From Closterium sp. Naga37s-1 (taxonomy: Eukaryota; Streptophyta; Zygnematophyceae; Desmidiales; Closteriaceae), in contig CANJKZ010000820.1 of NCBI GenBank assembly GCA_947471745.1, forward strand, positions 4,182,501 to 4,246,500: a stretch of 64,000 nt of DNA. The letters run 5' to 3'. Below the pieces are notes generated by a model. The model made no database searches. It was given only the letters and a program-made list of their open reading frames with translations, and was not told where the DNA came from. Below, in pieces: positions 9,701-20,257 of this stretch (position 1 is the first letter of the stretch; each line of letters begins with the position of its first letter). A program made the position numbers and the translations under genes.

Positions 9701-12700
9701 TGGAGGCAGTGGGAGTGGTGGAGGCGGCAGTGGTGGCGGCAGTGGGAGTGGTGGCGGCGGCAGCGGTGGCGGTCGGGGTGGAGCCGGTCAGAGGGGAGGT
9801 TCTGGCGGTGGCCAGAGGAGGCAGCAGCAGCGTCCGAGCGAGACCCCTACGCCCCAGGAGCTTCGTGAGTGGTTTGCTCAGCGTGGGGCGTTTGGGGGTA
9901 GTGTTCGCTGCCAGTACGTCATTCGCACAGGTGACCTCGCTGGCCAGACATGCGGGAAGGTTGGTTTCACCCAGTCTCGCTGCTTCTCCTGTCTTGACGA
10001 CGCCAGGCGCGCAGAGTTTCCCGACGCGAGTGAGCTCCCCCGCTGGCTAGAGCTTCTTAGGCAGGGTGTTGATATCTTTGCTCTTGACTATGATGCTATC
10101 CTTGCTGCCATGTATGCATTGACAGTTAGTGCTGAGGGTGACTGCTACCTGTGTGTGCTGCCCGACCCAGGTATAGAGGCTGCTGCTCTAGGTGCTAGTG
10201 AGTTTGCTCTCCCTAGTACTGCGCCTGCTGGGGCCTTGCACACCTTCACGCTTGACTCATGTGCTTCCCCCAGTTTCTTTCACGACAGCACCACAGTCAC
10301 ACCACTCCCTGCACCTGTTGCAGTCAGACTGGCTGACAGTTCCTGCCCGTTCCTCCACTGTTCTCCCGTGTCCGGCGGTTCTGCCGGCTCAATCTCAGGT
10401 CTTCACCTCCCCTCGTTCTCTACGAACTTGGTGAGTACCGCTGCCCTCCAGGATGCGATGGTCACTACCACCACTTCTGGGGGTCAGCGTGTGTCGATCT
10501 TCACGTGTACACGGACGGGCCGTCACCTGGCCACGTTCACTCGTCGGCCTGGGTCGAGTCTGTACACACTGACTACTGAGCCTCCTAAGATAGCTGCTTC
10601 TGCGTCCGCGTCAGGTCAGCTTGCAGCCCCCTGCTCGTGTCGCGCCCTGTCGCACCAGACTCTCCTTTGGCACCACCGCCTTGGTCACCCCTCCGTGCCA
10701 CGCCTCTGTGGCATGCACTCCTGTCTCCTTGTCTCTGGTCTTCCCAGGTCTCTGCCTCCCCTCCCACCCTCTCCTGCCCCTCCCTGCCTTCTCTGTGTCG
10801 AGGGGCAGCAGCGCGCCGCTCCTCACTCCTCCTCGTTTCCCCCGATGACTGCTCCCCTGCAAACTCTCCACATGGATGTGTGGGGCCCCGCCCGCGTCCG
10901 TGGACAGGGCCGTGAGTGATACTTTCTGCTGATTGTTGACGACTACATGCGTTACACAACGGTCTTCCCCTTGCGCAGCAAGGGGGAGGTCCCTGATGTT
11001 TTGATCCCTTGGATCCGCGCTGTCTGTCTCCAGCTCCGCGAGGACCTTCCTGTCGTGCGTCTGCACTCTGACAGAGGTGGTGAGTTTGCCTCCGACCTCT
11101 TGCAGGACTTTTGTCGTGGGGAGGGCATTCTCCAGTCGTTCACGCTTCCGGCCTCTTCGCATCAGAATGGGGTTGCTGAGCGCTGCATTGGCTTAGTCAT
11201 GGAGGTCGCTCGTACCTCCATGATCCATGCGGCTGCTCCCCATTTTCTGTTGCGGTTTCCGGTCCGGTATGCTACACATCAGCTCAACCTCTGGCCCCGT
11301 GTCTCCTTGCCGGAGACCTCGCCGACACTGCGTTGGATGGGAGAGGTTGGCGATGCGTCGGTGTTCCGGGTCTTGGGATCTCGTGCCTTTGTCCGCGATA
11401 CCTCCACGGACAAGCTGTCCTCCCGCGCCCTTCCCTGTGTCTTCCTTGGCTTTCCCCCTGACGTGCCCGGCTGGCAGTTTTACCACCCCACCTTGTGCCG
11501 TGTCCTGCCCTCTCAGGACGTCACGTTTGACGAGTCGGTTCCCTTTTACCGTCTCTTCCACTACCGCACTGCCCCTCTCCCTCCCCCGCCGCTCTTCCTC
11601 GCACCAGGTCCCCCTCCGGTAGACCCCCTCCCCCCTCAGGGTCCTGCTCCCTCAGGTGTGTCTCAGGTAGACCCACTCCCCTTGGCTGAGCCTATCGAGG
11701 TCGCTGTTGACTCTGGTGCTGTTGGGGGTGGTGCTGCTAGGGGTGTTGCGTCTGGGAGTGTTGAGTCTGAGCGTGTGGAGCCTGGGGGTGTTGAGTTTGG
11801 GGGTGCTGAGCCTGGTGGTACTGTGTCTGCTGGAGGTCCTACGGCTGCCTCGTCACGATGGGAGCCTCTCTCTCCACCGCAGCTGCGCGAGTGGTTTGCT
11901 CGGCGCACCCACCTTCGGAGTGGCGCTGCTGGAGCTAGGGGGCCTACCGCTGGAGGCACTGGAGCTGGAGGCACTGGAGCTGCTGTTTCTAGAGGTGCTG
12001 GTGCTGCTGGTCCCAGAGGTGCTCGTACTGGAGGTACTAGAGCTGCCGGAGCTGGTGGTGCTGCAGGCGCTGGAGCTAGAGACCCTGGAGCTGGAGGTGC
12101 TGGAGCTGGAGGTACCGGAGGTGCTGGAGCTGCTGGTCCTGGAGGTGCTCGTTCTGGAGGTACTGGAGCTGCTGGTGCTGCTGGTACTCGGGGTACTGGA
12201 GGTGCTGGAGATGCTGGAGCCGCTGGTCCCGGAGGTGCTCGTACTGGAGGTACTGGAGCTGCTGGAGCTGGTGGTGCTGCAAGCGCTGGAGCTGGAGACC
12301 CTGGAGCTGGAGGTGCTGGCTCTAGGGGTGTTGGAGCTCTCGCTACTGGTGCTGGAGACACGCGACCGAACGTCGTTCCACTGCTTCGTCAGGTTCTTGG
12401 TCTCCCGTCTTCTACTGGCCTTACTCCACCTCTGCTGTGTCCACCCCCTGACCAGCCACAGCCGCAGCTACAGCCAGACTCCCCACTGCATGCTCCTTCT
12501 TCTTACACTGAGCAGACAGACTTTCTTACAGAGCGTCATGCGCCTGAGTCTCGTCTTGCCTCGCCTATTCACGCTGTTTGCACTGGTCGTCGTGTCCCTC
12601 GTACGCGTCCTCCTCCTGTCCCAGGCACTCACGGTATGGCACTTCGTCCTTCCTCTGTTCCACTGCGAGTTCCCTTGCTGTCTCCTCCGGCGTCCTCTCT

Positions 12701-13077
12701 TCCTGACGTTCCGGACCCTGAGTCTGAATTGGTTCACGCTGCCAGCCCTACTATCACACGTCTACTAGCCATTGTTGTCACCGACCCTTCGTTTGAGTCC
12801 ACTGCTGCATCTGCCCTACCTGCTGAGCTTGTTGAGTTTGCTGCTACGTGTCGTCTCGACTACACCGCAAGTCTTGTTGCTGAGTCTGAGTCTGTCTGTC
12901 CTCCGTCCGTCGGGGGTGAGCGTGCTCTTGGCACGGACGTCCTTGAGGACAGGCAGGAGGACTTTGAGTGTCTTGCAGCTGATGTACCTCATCTTGTGGT
13001 CATGCTGCTTGCACCTGAGGGAGACCCAGATGCTTTAGACATCCCGACCCCACGCTCTTACGCAGAGGCGATTACGG
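9700..13077 (+). pseudogene. Element B gag C-terminus, protease, integrase and linker
   Basis: Continuous frame apart from a TGA at 10917-10919 just before the YFLLIVDDY segment of integrase. In order: PQELREWFAQRG and a zinc motif (C-x13-C-x..-C with the His replaced by Phe, about 9910-9990), protease (LDSCAS near 10250, where relatives have LDSGAS, so the active-site Gly is Cys), integrase HHRLGH (near 10675), DVWGP (near 10875), HSDRGGEF (near 11065), QNGVAER (near 11164), then a Gly/Ala-rich linker with EWFARR (near 11890-11910). It is cut by element C at 13077 in the SYAEAI segment that precedes RT. Confidence 0.88.
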
Positions 13078-13214
13078 TGTCAAGTTACAAAAGTATAAGT
13101 GTTGACTAAGGAAAGTGAAAACAAGCAAGATACAGCAAGCATAACCCTAACTCTAGGAAAACATAAAGTACACCTAGACTAACACAAATAAGCTATAACA
13201 AATATAGCTTGACA
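13078..13214 (-). repeat. 3' LTR of element C (137 bp)
   Basis: Plus strand TGTCAAGTTACAAAAG ... ATATAGCTTGACA. Same length as the copy at 16496-16632, with about three substitutions (about 98% identity by eye). Confidence 0.93.
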
Positions 13215-13227
13215 CACCCCCATAGTC
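13215..13227 (-). other. Polypurine tract of element C
   Basis: The minus strand reads ACTATGGGGGTGTG next to the 3' LTR. The same tract is found in D and J. Confidence 0.85.
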
Positions 13228-13339
13228 TAGGTGAAAGTAGTCCTGTGGAAAGCAACACACAGCAAGGGTCACAGGACCAGTTCGCAAAAAAACACAACAA
13301 ATCTCGGGGTGGATCTCAAGATCACCACACAGTCCGAGA

Positions 13340-13525
13340 ACAAGCGAGGGGCCACAAGGCCAGTCCACATGCAAGGATATAGCAAATATAGAAGATGCAA
13401 GAGTACACGACAAGCATCTCTACAGAAGCACAGGGCCACAAGGCCAGTCTAGATGCATATATATATAGCAAATATAAAGAGATGCCAGAGTACAAAGCAA
13501 AGCATCTCTACACAAGCAAGTGAGG
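13340..13525 (-). repeat. Tandem duplication in the 3' untranslated region of C
   Basis: A segment of about 85 bp starting GGGCCACAAGGCCAGT occurs twice in a row (about 13349 and 13432), with matching CATCTCTAC near the end of each unit. Confidence 0.65.
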
Positions 13526-13743
13526 GCCTGTAGACACGTGCAGAAACACTGGTGGTCACAAAGCGGCAACGCCTTGGTGAAGATATCTGCAGTGTTGGCC
13601 TCAGAGACCACACGTACCACTCGTGCCTGGCCACGCTGCTGCAACTCACGCAGAAGGAAGTAACGAAGCTGGATGTGCTTCGCCTTCCCAACCAGTCGAG
13701 GCTCCTCACACAACAGGACAGCAGACCTGTTGTCGGCGAACAA
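13420..13743 (-). pseudogene. Element C RNase H C-terminal part
   Basis: Encodes FADNRSAVLLCEEPRLVGKA, the HIQLRYFLLRELQQRGQ segment and ANTADIFTKALP, the end of copia RNase H. The main ORF stops at 13795 in another frame, so a frameshift lies between them. Confidence 0.85.
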
Positions 13744-13794
13744 GACTGGGGGAGAGCGAGGCCGCTCACCAAGGTCGGTGAGAAGGAAAGACAG

Positions 13795-16062
13795 CTAGCA
13801 AATCTCCTGAGCAGCCATGGCTGCAGCGTACACCTCTGCCTCACAGCTGGAACCGGCGACAGACGACGCCCGAGTCGACCGCCACGAAACAGCACCTGCT
13901 CCGAGGCTAAAGGAGTACCCCTGTGTAGACCGGCGCGTCTCCACGGAGGCCAGCACGCGTCGGTCGGGAGTGGCGAACACCAGGTCGTCGACGTAGACCA
14001 GGACAAAGAACGGGGTCGAGCCACGGCGAACGAACAGTGACGGGTCAGCAGACGTCGGAAAGAAGTCAAGAGCTGCAAGGGTCGAGCGAAGTGTGTCGTG
14101 CCACTCACGTGGAGCCTGACGCAGGCCGTAGACTGGTCGACGCAGCTGCCACTGGGTCCCAGGTGGGAAAGAGCCAGTGAAGCCAGGCGGGCGACGCAGC
14201 CAGATCTGCTCGTGCAGGCTCCCCTGAAGGAACGCGGTGGAGAAGTCCAAGGAGTGCAACTCGTAGTCGCGCTGTGCTGCAATATGCAGCAACACCAGAA
14301 GAGTACTCATCTTCGGGGTGGGAGCGAAGGTCTGGAAGAAGTCCACCCCCTCTCGCTGACTGAAGCCTCTCGCCACATAGCGCGCCTTGAACACAGGTGG
14401 TGATCCAGGCGGCCGCTTCATCTTGTAGAGCCATCGGCCACTGACGACGTTCGTCCCAGGTGGTGGGACTGCGTCGACGTAAGTGCCTGTGGACCTATAA
14501 GATGCCATCTCTGCCTCCTCAGCTGCTATCCAGTACGAAGCCCAGGGTCCCGAGACCGCCTCGGCGTGAGTGCGAGGTATCGGGATGTCAAGGGCGTCTG
14601 GATCTCCCTCAGGGGCAAGTAGCATGGCGCAGAGATGAGGAACAGTGGCCGCAAGGAAACCAAGCTCGAACTGCCTGTCCTCGAGGACCTCCAAGGGAAA
14701 GAGAGGAGCACCCCCAGAGGACGGAGAACGAGCAGGGCCACTCACCACGTGAGCGGCGTAGTCAAGGCGGTGGGAAGAGGCAAAGCCAGCGACAGTGGTA
14801 ACAAGAGCTGAGACAGACGACAGGGGTGCAGTCGGGTGAGTGACCAACGCGGACAAAACACGGGAGACGACAGGACGGGAGGCACGGAGGTAGTCGGACA
14901 ACGGGTCGTGAATCACAGTGAGGGATGACTCAGGGGGCTGTGGAAGGACAGGTGGAGATGGAACACGAGAGCGAAGAACAAGGTGGAACGGACCGTTTGC
15001 ACGGTAACGGGACCGACGACGCTCTGGGGACACAGCACGACTGAGGGAAGAACGACGAGTCCACTGGGACGAGGAAAGGGACTCAACAGGGGGAACTGGA
15101 GGGGACGGTAGGGGACCACGAACAAAGCGTGCAGGTGCTGGGTCGGGGAGGTCGCGTAGTCGCAGTCGCTGCTGCTCCGCCTCCTCTGGCGTCTGCTGCG
15201 ACGGTACCGGGCCCTGCTGCTGCACCTGTGGCTCCGCCTCTGCCCTCTCCTGCTGCGACTGCAGCTGCACCCGCTGCTGCAACCGGGACTCCTGCACTAC
15301 CCTCTCCTGCTGCGGCCGTGACTCCTCCTCTACTCTCTCCTGCTGGGTCTGTAACTTTACCTGCTGCTGCGGGTGGGACTCCTGCGCTACCCTCTCCTGC
15401 TGCGGTCGTGACTGCTCCGCTACTCTCTCCTGCTGGGTCTGTAACTGTACGTGCTGCTGCGGGTGGGACTCCTGCTCTACCCTCTCCTGGTGCGGCTGGG
15501 ACTGCTCCTCTACTCTCTCCTGGTGTGTCTGTAACTGCACCTGCTGCTGCGGGCGGGAGTCCTGCTCTACCCTCTCCTGGTGTGGCCGTGACTCCTCCTC
15601 GACCCTCTCCTGCTGCGGCTGTGACTTCTCCTCTACTCTCTCCTGCTGCTGCTGCTGCTGCTGCAGCTGCTGCTGTGTCCTCTCAAACTGCTCACGCTCC
15701 TCCCTCTCCAACCGAAGGAGACGCTGCTTACGGGTCAGGAAACGTACAGTGCGCGGTGTAGGCGCCACAGTGCCAGTGCCTCTAGCTCCAGCACCCCCAG
15801 AACCAGCACCTCCACCACCGACACCCCCGGGGCCTCCAGTACCTCCCGCAGGAACACCCCCAGGCTCCGCAACAACCGGCGGCAGAGAAGAACGAGGGGG
15901 AAACTGCGGGACGGACGGGAAGCCAGGGGGTGAGACGGGGCGAGGCCGCCGACTCGAGGCTGCCGTGTCCTCCACAGGAGTGACCTCCACTCCCACAACC
16001 CCTGCACCCCCAGGGCCGACACCACCAGCTCCTGCAGCCCTCACCCGTTCCCACTGCCTCAC
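13795..16062 (-). pseudogene. Element C: Q/E-rich linker, RT and partial RNase H (755-codon ORF)
   Basis: The N-terminal about 130 residues are Gly/Pro-rich. Residues about 130-300 form a strongly repetitive Q/E region (QERVEEESRPQQERV and VQLQTQ repeats, plus 15250-15700) likely to be coiled coil. Then comes the conserved pre-RT block (PHLCAMLLAPEGDPDALDIP), RT (WLYKMKRPPGSPPVFKARYV, RPVYGLRQAPREWHDTLRS) with YVDDLVFATPD. Just after YVDD the sequence jumps to RRSTQGYSFSLGAGAVSWRS of RNase H, so about 150 residues of the RT thumb and connection are deleted. No protease or integrase is encoded, so mobility would have depended on a relative. Confidence 0.85.
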
Positions 16063-16288
16063 CTGTAGCCCGCCGCCCCAGCCATATCTGCAACGACGCG
16101 ACGGATCTGACGGGTGAGGTGACGGGAAAACGGGTGGCGCGCGGGGTACGGGGCACTACGAGACACGGATTGACGGGGCGCTACGGGCTAAGGCGCTTCG
16201 GGCTAGGGCGCTTCGGGCTAGGGCGCTTCGGGCTAGGGCACGTTACGGGGCGGTGGGCCCATGGGATCTTTTTATCGCTCTGATACCA

Positions 16289-16426
16289 TGTCAGAATCCC
16301 AACCACTAGACAATTGGGATAAAAGGGCTTGTTAAGTAGCGGGAGAGTGCGCCCATAACCCCCCAGGACAACGAGCCTGTAACCCTTCCCTAGGATCAAT
16401 CGGGGATCACCAGTGGACCTCTGACA
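16289..16426 (-). repeat. Second, unrelated LTR-like sequence inside the 5' end of C (138 bp)
   Basis: The minus strand starts TGTCAGAGGTCCACTGG and ends GGTTGGGATTCTGACA. It is followed directly by TGGTATCAGAGCGA (primer site, 16275-16288) and preceded by a purine run (GCGGGGGGG, 16427 onward). It does not match the outer LTR of C. A decayed relative lies at 7147-7241. Confidence 0.75.
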
Positions 16427-16495
16427 CCCCCCCGCACTGGGATGCCCGAAGTGCACACACTGGGATTCGAACCCGAGACCTTCGCTCTGATACCA
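16427..16495 (-). other. TRIM-like micro-internal region: primer site, tRNA-like B box, purine tract
   Basis: Between the outer LTR and the inner LTR are only 69 bp: TGGTATCAGAGC (16484-16495), then GGTCTCGGGTTCGAATCCC (about 16462-16480), which resembles an RNA polymerase III B box or tRNA T-arm, then a purine tract. A primer site followed by a TTCGAATCC box is, as I recall it, a feature of plant TRIM elements. Confidence 0.6.
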
Positions 16496-16632
16496 TGTCA
16501 AGTTACAAAAGTATAAGTGTTGACTAAGGAAAGTGAAAACAAGCAAGATATAGCAAGCATAACCCTAACCCTAGGAAAACATAAAGTACACCTAGACTAA
16601 CACAAATAAGCTATAACAGATATAGCTTGACA
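16496..16632 (-). repeat. 5' LTR of element C (137 bp)
   Basis: TGTCAAG...CTTGACA ends. Pairs with 13078-13214. Confidence 0.93.
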
Positions 16633-17661
16633 TACGGGTCCCTACTCCTCTCAGTGGCAGACAGCCATGGACGCAGAGATGGCATCCTGGAAGTCCATAG
16701 GCACTTACGTCAACGCAGTTCCCCCTCTTGGGGCGAACATAGTCGATGGCATGTGGATTTTCAGGGTGAAGCAGCCGCCGGGTTCTCCGCCTGTCTTCAA
16801 GGCTCGTTACGTTGCACGAGGCTTTAATCAGCAACAGGGAGTTGACTTCTTCCAGACCTTCTTCCCCTACCCCGAAGATGGCCACTCTTCGGGTGCTGCT
16901 GCACGTTGCCGCTCAGCGTGACTACGAGCTTCACTCTCTTGACTTCAACACTACTTTCCTACAGGGCAGCCTGCACGAGGAGATCTGGCTGCGCCGTCCA
17001 CCTGGCTTCACTGGGTCGTTTCCTGGAGGTACCCAGTGGAGCCCCCGGCGGCCAGTCTACGGTCTCCGCCAGGCGCCTTGTGAGTGGCACGACACACTGA
17101 GGACGACACTTCCGGCTCTTGGGTTTGCTCCTTCCACTGCTGACCTGTCATTGTTTCTGCGCACCGACACTTCGCTGCCGCCGTTCTACATCCTCGTGTA
17201 CGTCGACGACTTGGTTTTTGCCACTGCTGACACTGAGGCACTGGCCCTTGTGAAGTCGGAGCTACAGAAGAGACACACGTGCACAGACCTGGGTGAGCTG
17301 CGCAGCTATGTTGGCTTGCAGATCACCCGGGACAGAGCACAACGCACCATCACCCTGACTCAGTTACACATGGTGCACAAGGTCCTTCAGCGCTTCGGCT
17401 TCCGGTTCTCCTCGCCACAGTCTACTCCTCTGCCTACCGGTCACTCGCTCTCAGCTCCACCTTCGGACGAGTCCGTAGAGCCGAGTGGCCCATATTCAGA
17501 GCTTGTGGGCTGCCTCATGTACCTGATGACCTGCACTCGACCTGACCTTGCCTACCCTCTTAGCATCCTGGCATGCTACGTTGCGCCCGGGAGATACCGA
17601 CCAGAGCACTGGGAGGCCGCTAAGAGGGTGATGCGCTACTTGTGCAGTACATCGGGCATGG
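16633..17661 (+). pseudogene. Element B reverse transcriptase (middle segment)
   Basis: B resumes after the TACGG duplication with PYSSQWQTAMDAEMASWKS, then RT: GMWIFRVKQPPGSPPVFKA, KARYVARGFNQQQGVDFFQT, and after a frameshift near 16865, TATFLQGSLHEEIW-type sequence, VYGLRQAPCEWHDTL (near 17060), catalytic YVDDLVFA (near 17200) and HTCTDLGELRSYVGLQI. It continues through CLMYLMTCTRPDLAYPL to the AAKRVMRYLCSTSGM segment, where element D interrupts it at CATGG (17657-17661). Confidence 0.92.
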
Positions 17662-17791
17662 TGTCAGAATGAACAAGAGTGATTGTACTAGGAAAGAGTT
17701 GGGTACAAGTAGGAAACCCTAAACTTACTGTACCCCATAGTAACTACCCCACTACAGCCTAAACAAACTGTAGCAAATATGACATTTGACA
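17662..17791 (-). repeat. 3' LTR of element D (130 bp)
   Basis: TGTCAGAATGAACAAGAG ... ATGACATTTGACA. The adjoining ACACCCCCATAG (17792 on) is the complement of the purine tract. Confidence 0.93.
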
Positions 17792-18025
17792 CACCCCCAT
17801 AGGCAAAGTGGGGGAGAGCAAGGGGTCACAAGACCAGTCAAGAAAGGCAAAGCAAGCTCAGGGTGGATCACAGCGTCACCACACACTCTGAGCACAAGCA
17901 AAGGGCCACAAGGCCAGTTCACATGCAGAGGCATATATGCAACACAAACAGCACAGTGATCTCTACCTAGCAGAACAAGCATGCATGTATATATATATAT
18001 ATCTATATCACAGTACAAGCAAAGC

Positions 18026-18820
18026 CTACAGCAAGTGAGGAAAAGTGGGCACAAGCCCTATCATAGTGCAGAAACGCTGATGATCACCAGACTGAAGTGC
18101 CTTGGTGAATATATCAGCAGTGTTGGCCCGAGTGGCCACGTAACGCAGATGAAGCTGACCACGCTGCTGCAACTCTCGAGCCAGGAAGTAACGCAGAGCG
18201 ATGTGCTTCGTTCTGTGCTCCAGTCTGTGCTCCTCACACAAGGCAATGGCTGCCTTGTTGTCGACGTACAGCACTGGAGGAGAACGAGGCCGCTCTCCCA
18301 AGTCGGTCAGCAGGTAGGTGAGCCAGCGTAACTCCTGTGCAGCCATGGCTGTGGCGTAGATCTTAGCCTCACAACTGGAGCTGAGAACAGAAGACGAGCG
18401 TGTAGAACGCCAAGAAACTGAACCAGAGCAGAGGCTGAAGGTGTAACCCTGTGACGACCGCTGAGTAGCCTGGTCGTCAACCCAAGAAGCGTCTGAGTGC
18501 CCAGTGAGAACAACTGAGCTCCTCCCTCCAAGCACTAGCCCCATGCCTGATGTACTGCACAAGTAGCGCAGTACCCTCTTAGCAGCAGCCATGTGCTCAG
18601 GTCTGTGCCGACCAGGAGCCACGTAGCGAGCCAGAAGACCAAGAGGGTACGCGAGGTCAGGACGAGTGCAAGTCATCAGGTACATGAGGCAGCCAACTAG
18701 CTCTGGGTAAGGACCACTCGGCTCTACCGACTCGTCCGAAGGTGGAGCTGAGAGCGAGTGACCTGTAGCCAGAGGAGTGGCCTGTGCCGAGGACCAGGTG
18801 AAGCCGAAGCGCTGAAGGAC
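18026..18820 (-). pseudogene. Element D RT connection and RNase H
   Basis: In frame with the RT ORF but separated by a TAG at 18821-18823 (a Gln codon in relatives: VQ.VLQRFGF). Encodes MYLMTCTRPDLAYPLGLLA, AAKRVLRYLCS, the RNase H core (GHSDASWVDDQATQRSSQGY, SSSCEAKIYATAMAAQELRW, YVDNKAAIALCEEHRLEHR) and ANTADIFTKALQ. RNase H degrades the RNA strand of the RNA/DNA hybrid during reverse transcription. Apart from the nonsense codon the domain looks complete. Confidence 0.9.
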
Positions 18821-20257
18821 CTATTGCACCATGTGTGACTGAGTCAGGGTGATGGTGCGGCGTGCTCTGTCCCGGGTGATCCGCAAGCCAAGATAGCTTG
18901 TCAGCTCACCCAGGTCTGTGCACGTGTGTCTCTTCTGCAGCTCCGACTTCACGTGGGCGAGAGCCTCAGTGTCAGCAGTGGCAAAGACCAAGTCGTCGAC
19001 GTACACGAGGATGTAGAACGGCGGCAGTGAAGTGTCGGTGCGCAGAAACAGCGACGGGTCAGCAGTAGAAGGCGCGAACCCAAGAGCCGCAAGTGTAGTC
19101 CTCAGTGTGTCGTGCCACTCACGTGGCGCCTGGCGGAGACCGTAGACCGGCCGCCGGAGGCTCCACTGGGTACCAGGAGGAAACGACCCAGTGAAGCCAG
19201 GAGGGCGGCGCAGCCAGATCTCCTCGTGCAGGCTGCCCTGCAAGAAAGCTGTGCTGAAGTCAAGAGAGTGAAGCTCGTAGTCACGCTGAGCGGCAACGTG
19301 CAGTAGCACCCGAAGAGTGGTCATCTTCGGGGTAGGGGAGAAGGTCTGGAAGAAGTCTACTCCCTCTCGCTGACTGAAGCCTCGAGCAACGTAACAAGCC
19401 TTGAAGACAGGCGGAGAACCTGGCGGCCGCTTCACCCTGAAAATCCACATGCCACTGACGATGTTCGCCCCAGGAGGGGGAACGTCGTCGACGTAAGTGC
19501 CAGTGGACTTCCAGGATGCCATCTCTGCGTCCATGGCTGTCTGCCACTGAGAGGAGTACTCACCCACGATCGCCTCAGCGTAAGAGCGCGGGGTCGGGAT
19601 GTCTGGAGCATCCGGGTCTCCCTCAGGTGCAAGCAGCATGGCCACAAGATGAGGTACAGCAGCGGCAAAGCACTCAAACTCCTCCTGCCTGTCCTCAAGG
19701 ACGTCCGTGCCAAGAGCACACTCACCCCCGACGGACGGAGGACAGACAGACTCAGACTCAGCAACAAGACTCGCAGCGTAGTCTAGACGACAGTGAGCAG
19801 CAAAGTCGACAAGCTCAGCAACTAAGGCAGACGCAGCAGTGGACTCAAAGGAAGGGTCAGTGACAACAGTGGCCAGGAGACGCGTGACAGTAGGACTAGC
19901 AGCACGAAGGGAGTCAGACTCCGGGTCAGCAAGAGTAGGAAGACAGGACGCAGGAGGAGACGGCAGAGGGACACGCTGTGGAGCAGTGGAAGGACGCAGA
20001 GTCATATTGTGTGTGCCAGGGACAGGCGGAGGACGCTCACGCGGAACATGACGACCAGTGCGAGCAGCACGAACAGGCGACGCTCGACGAGACTCAGGTG
20101 ACGCAGGACGAGACTCAGGCTCACGATGCTCCGTAAGACTGCCTGTCGGACCAGTGTAGGGAGAAGGACCAGGGAGTGGCAAGGCAGGCGGTAACTGTGA
20201 CTGCGACTGGACAGGCGGAGGACATCCTAAGGAGGGAGCAGGACAAGGAGGAGGCGA
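18821..20257 (-). pseudogene. Element D linker and reverse transcriptase
   Basis: Separated from the integrase ORF by an in-frame TAG at 20258-20260. Encodes a Pro/Ser-rich linker, the block PHLVAMLLAPEGDPDAPDIP, then RT with GMWIFRVKRPPGSPPVFKA, ARGFSQREGVDFFQTFSPTP, TAFLQGSLHEEIWLRRPPGF, VYGLRQAPREWHDTLRTTLA (near 19125) and the catalytic YVDDLVFATAD (near 18995). It ends at the TAG after LTQSHMVQ. All usual copia RT blocks are present. Confidence 0.9.

Larger units (their letters stand above)
13078..16632 (-). mobile_element. Copia element C, deletion derivative nested in B (TSD TACGG)
   Basis: Flanked by TACGG at 13073-13077 and 16633-16637. Its 137-bp terminal repeats (13078-13214 and 16496-16632) differ at about three positions. 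It lacks gag, protease and integrase; only the Q/E-rich linker, RT and parts of RNase H remain. Its 5' end has an extra, different LTR plus primer site inside the first one. Removing C restores the EAI.GPYSSQW reading of B, which proves insertion. Confidence 0.93.
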
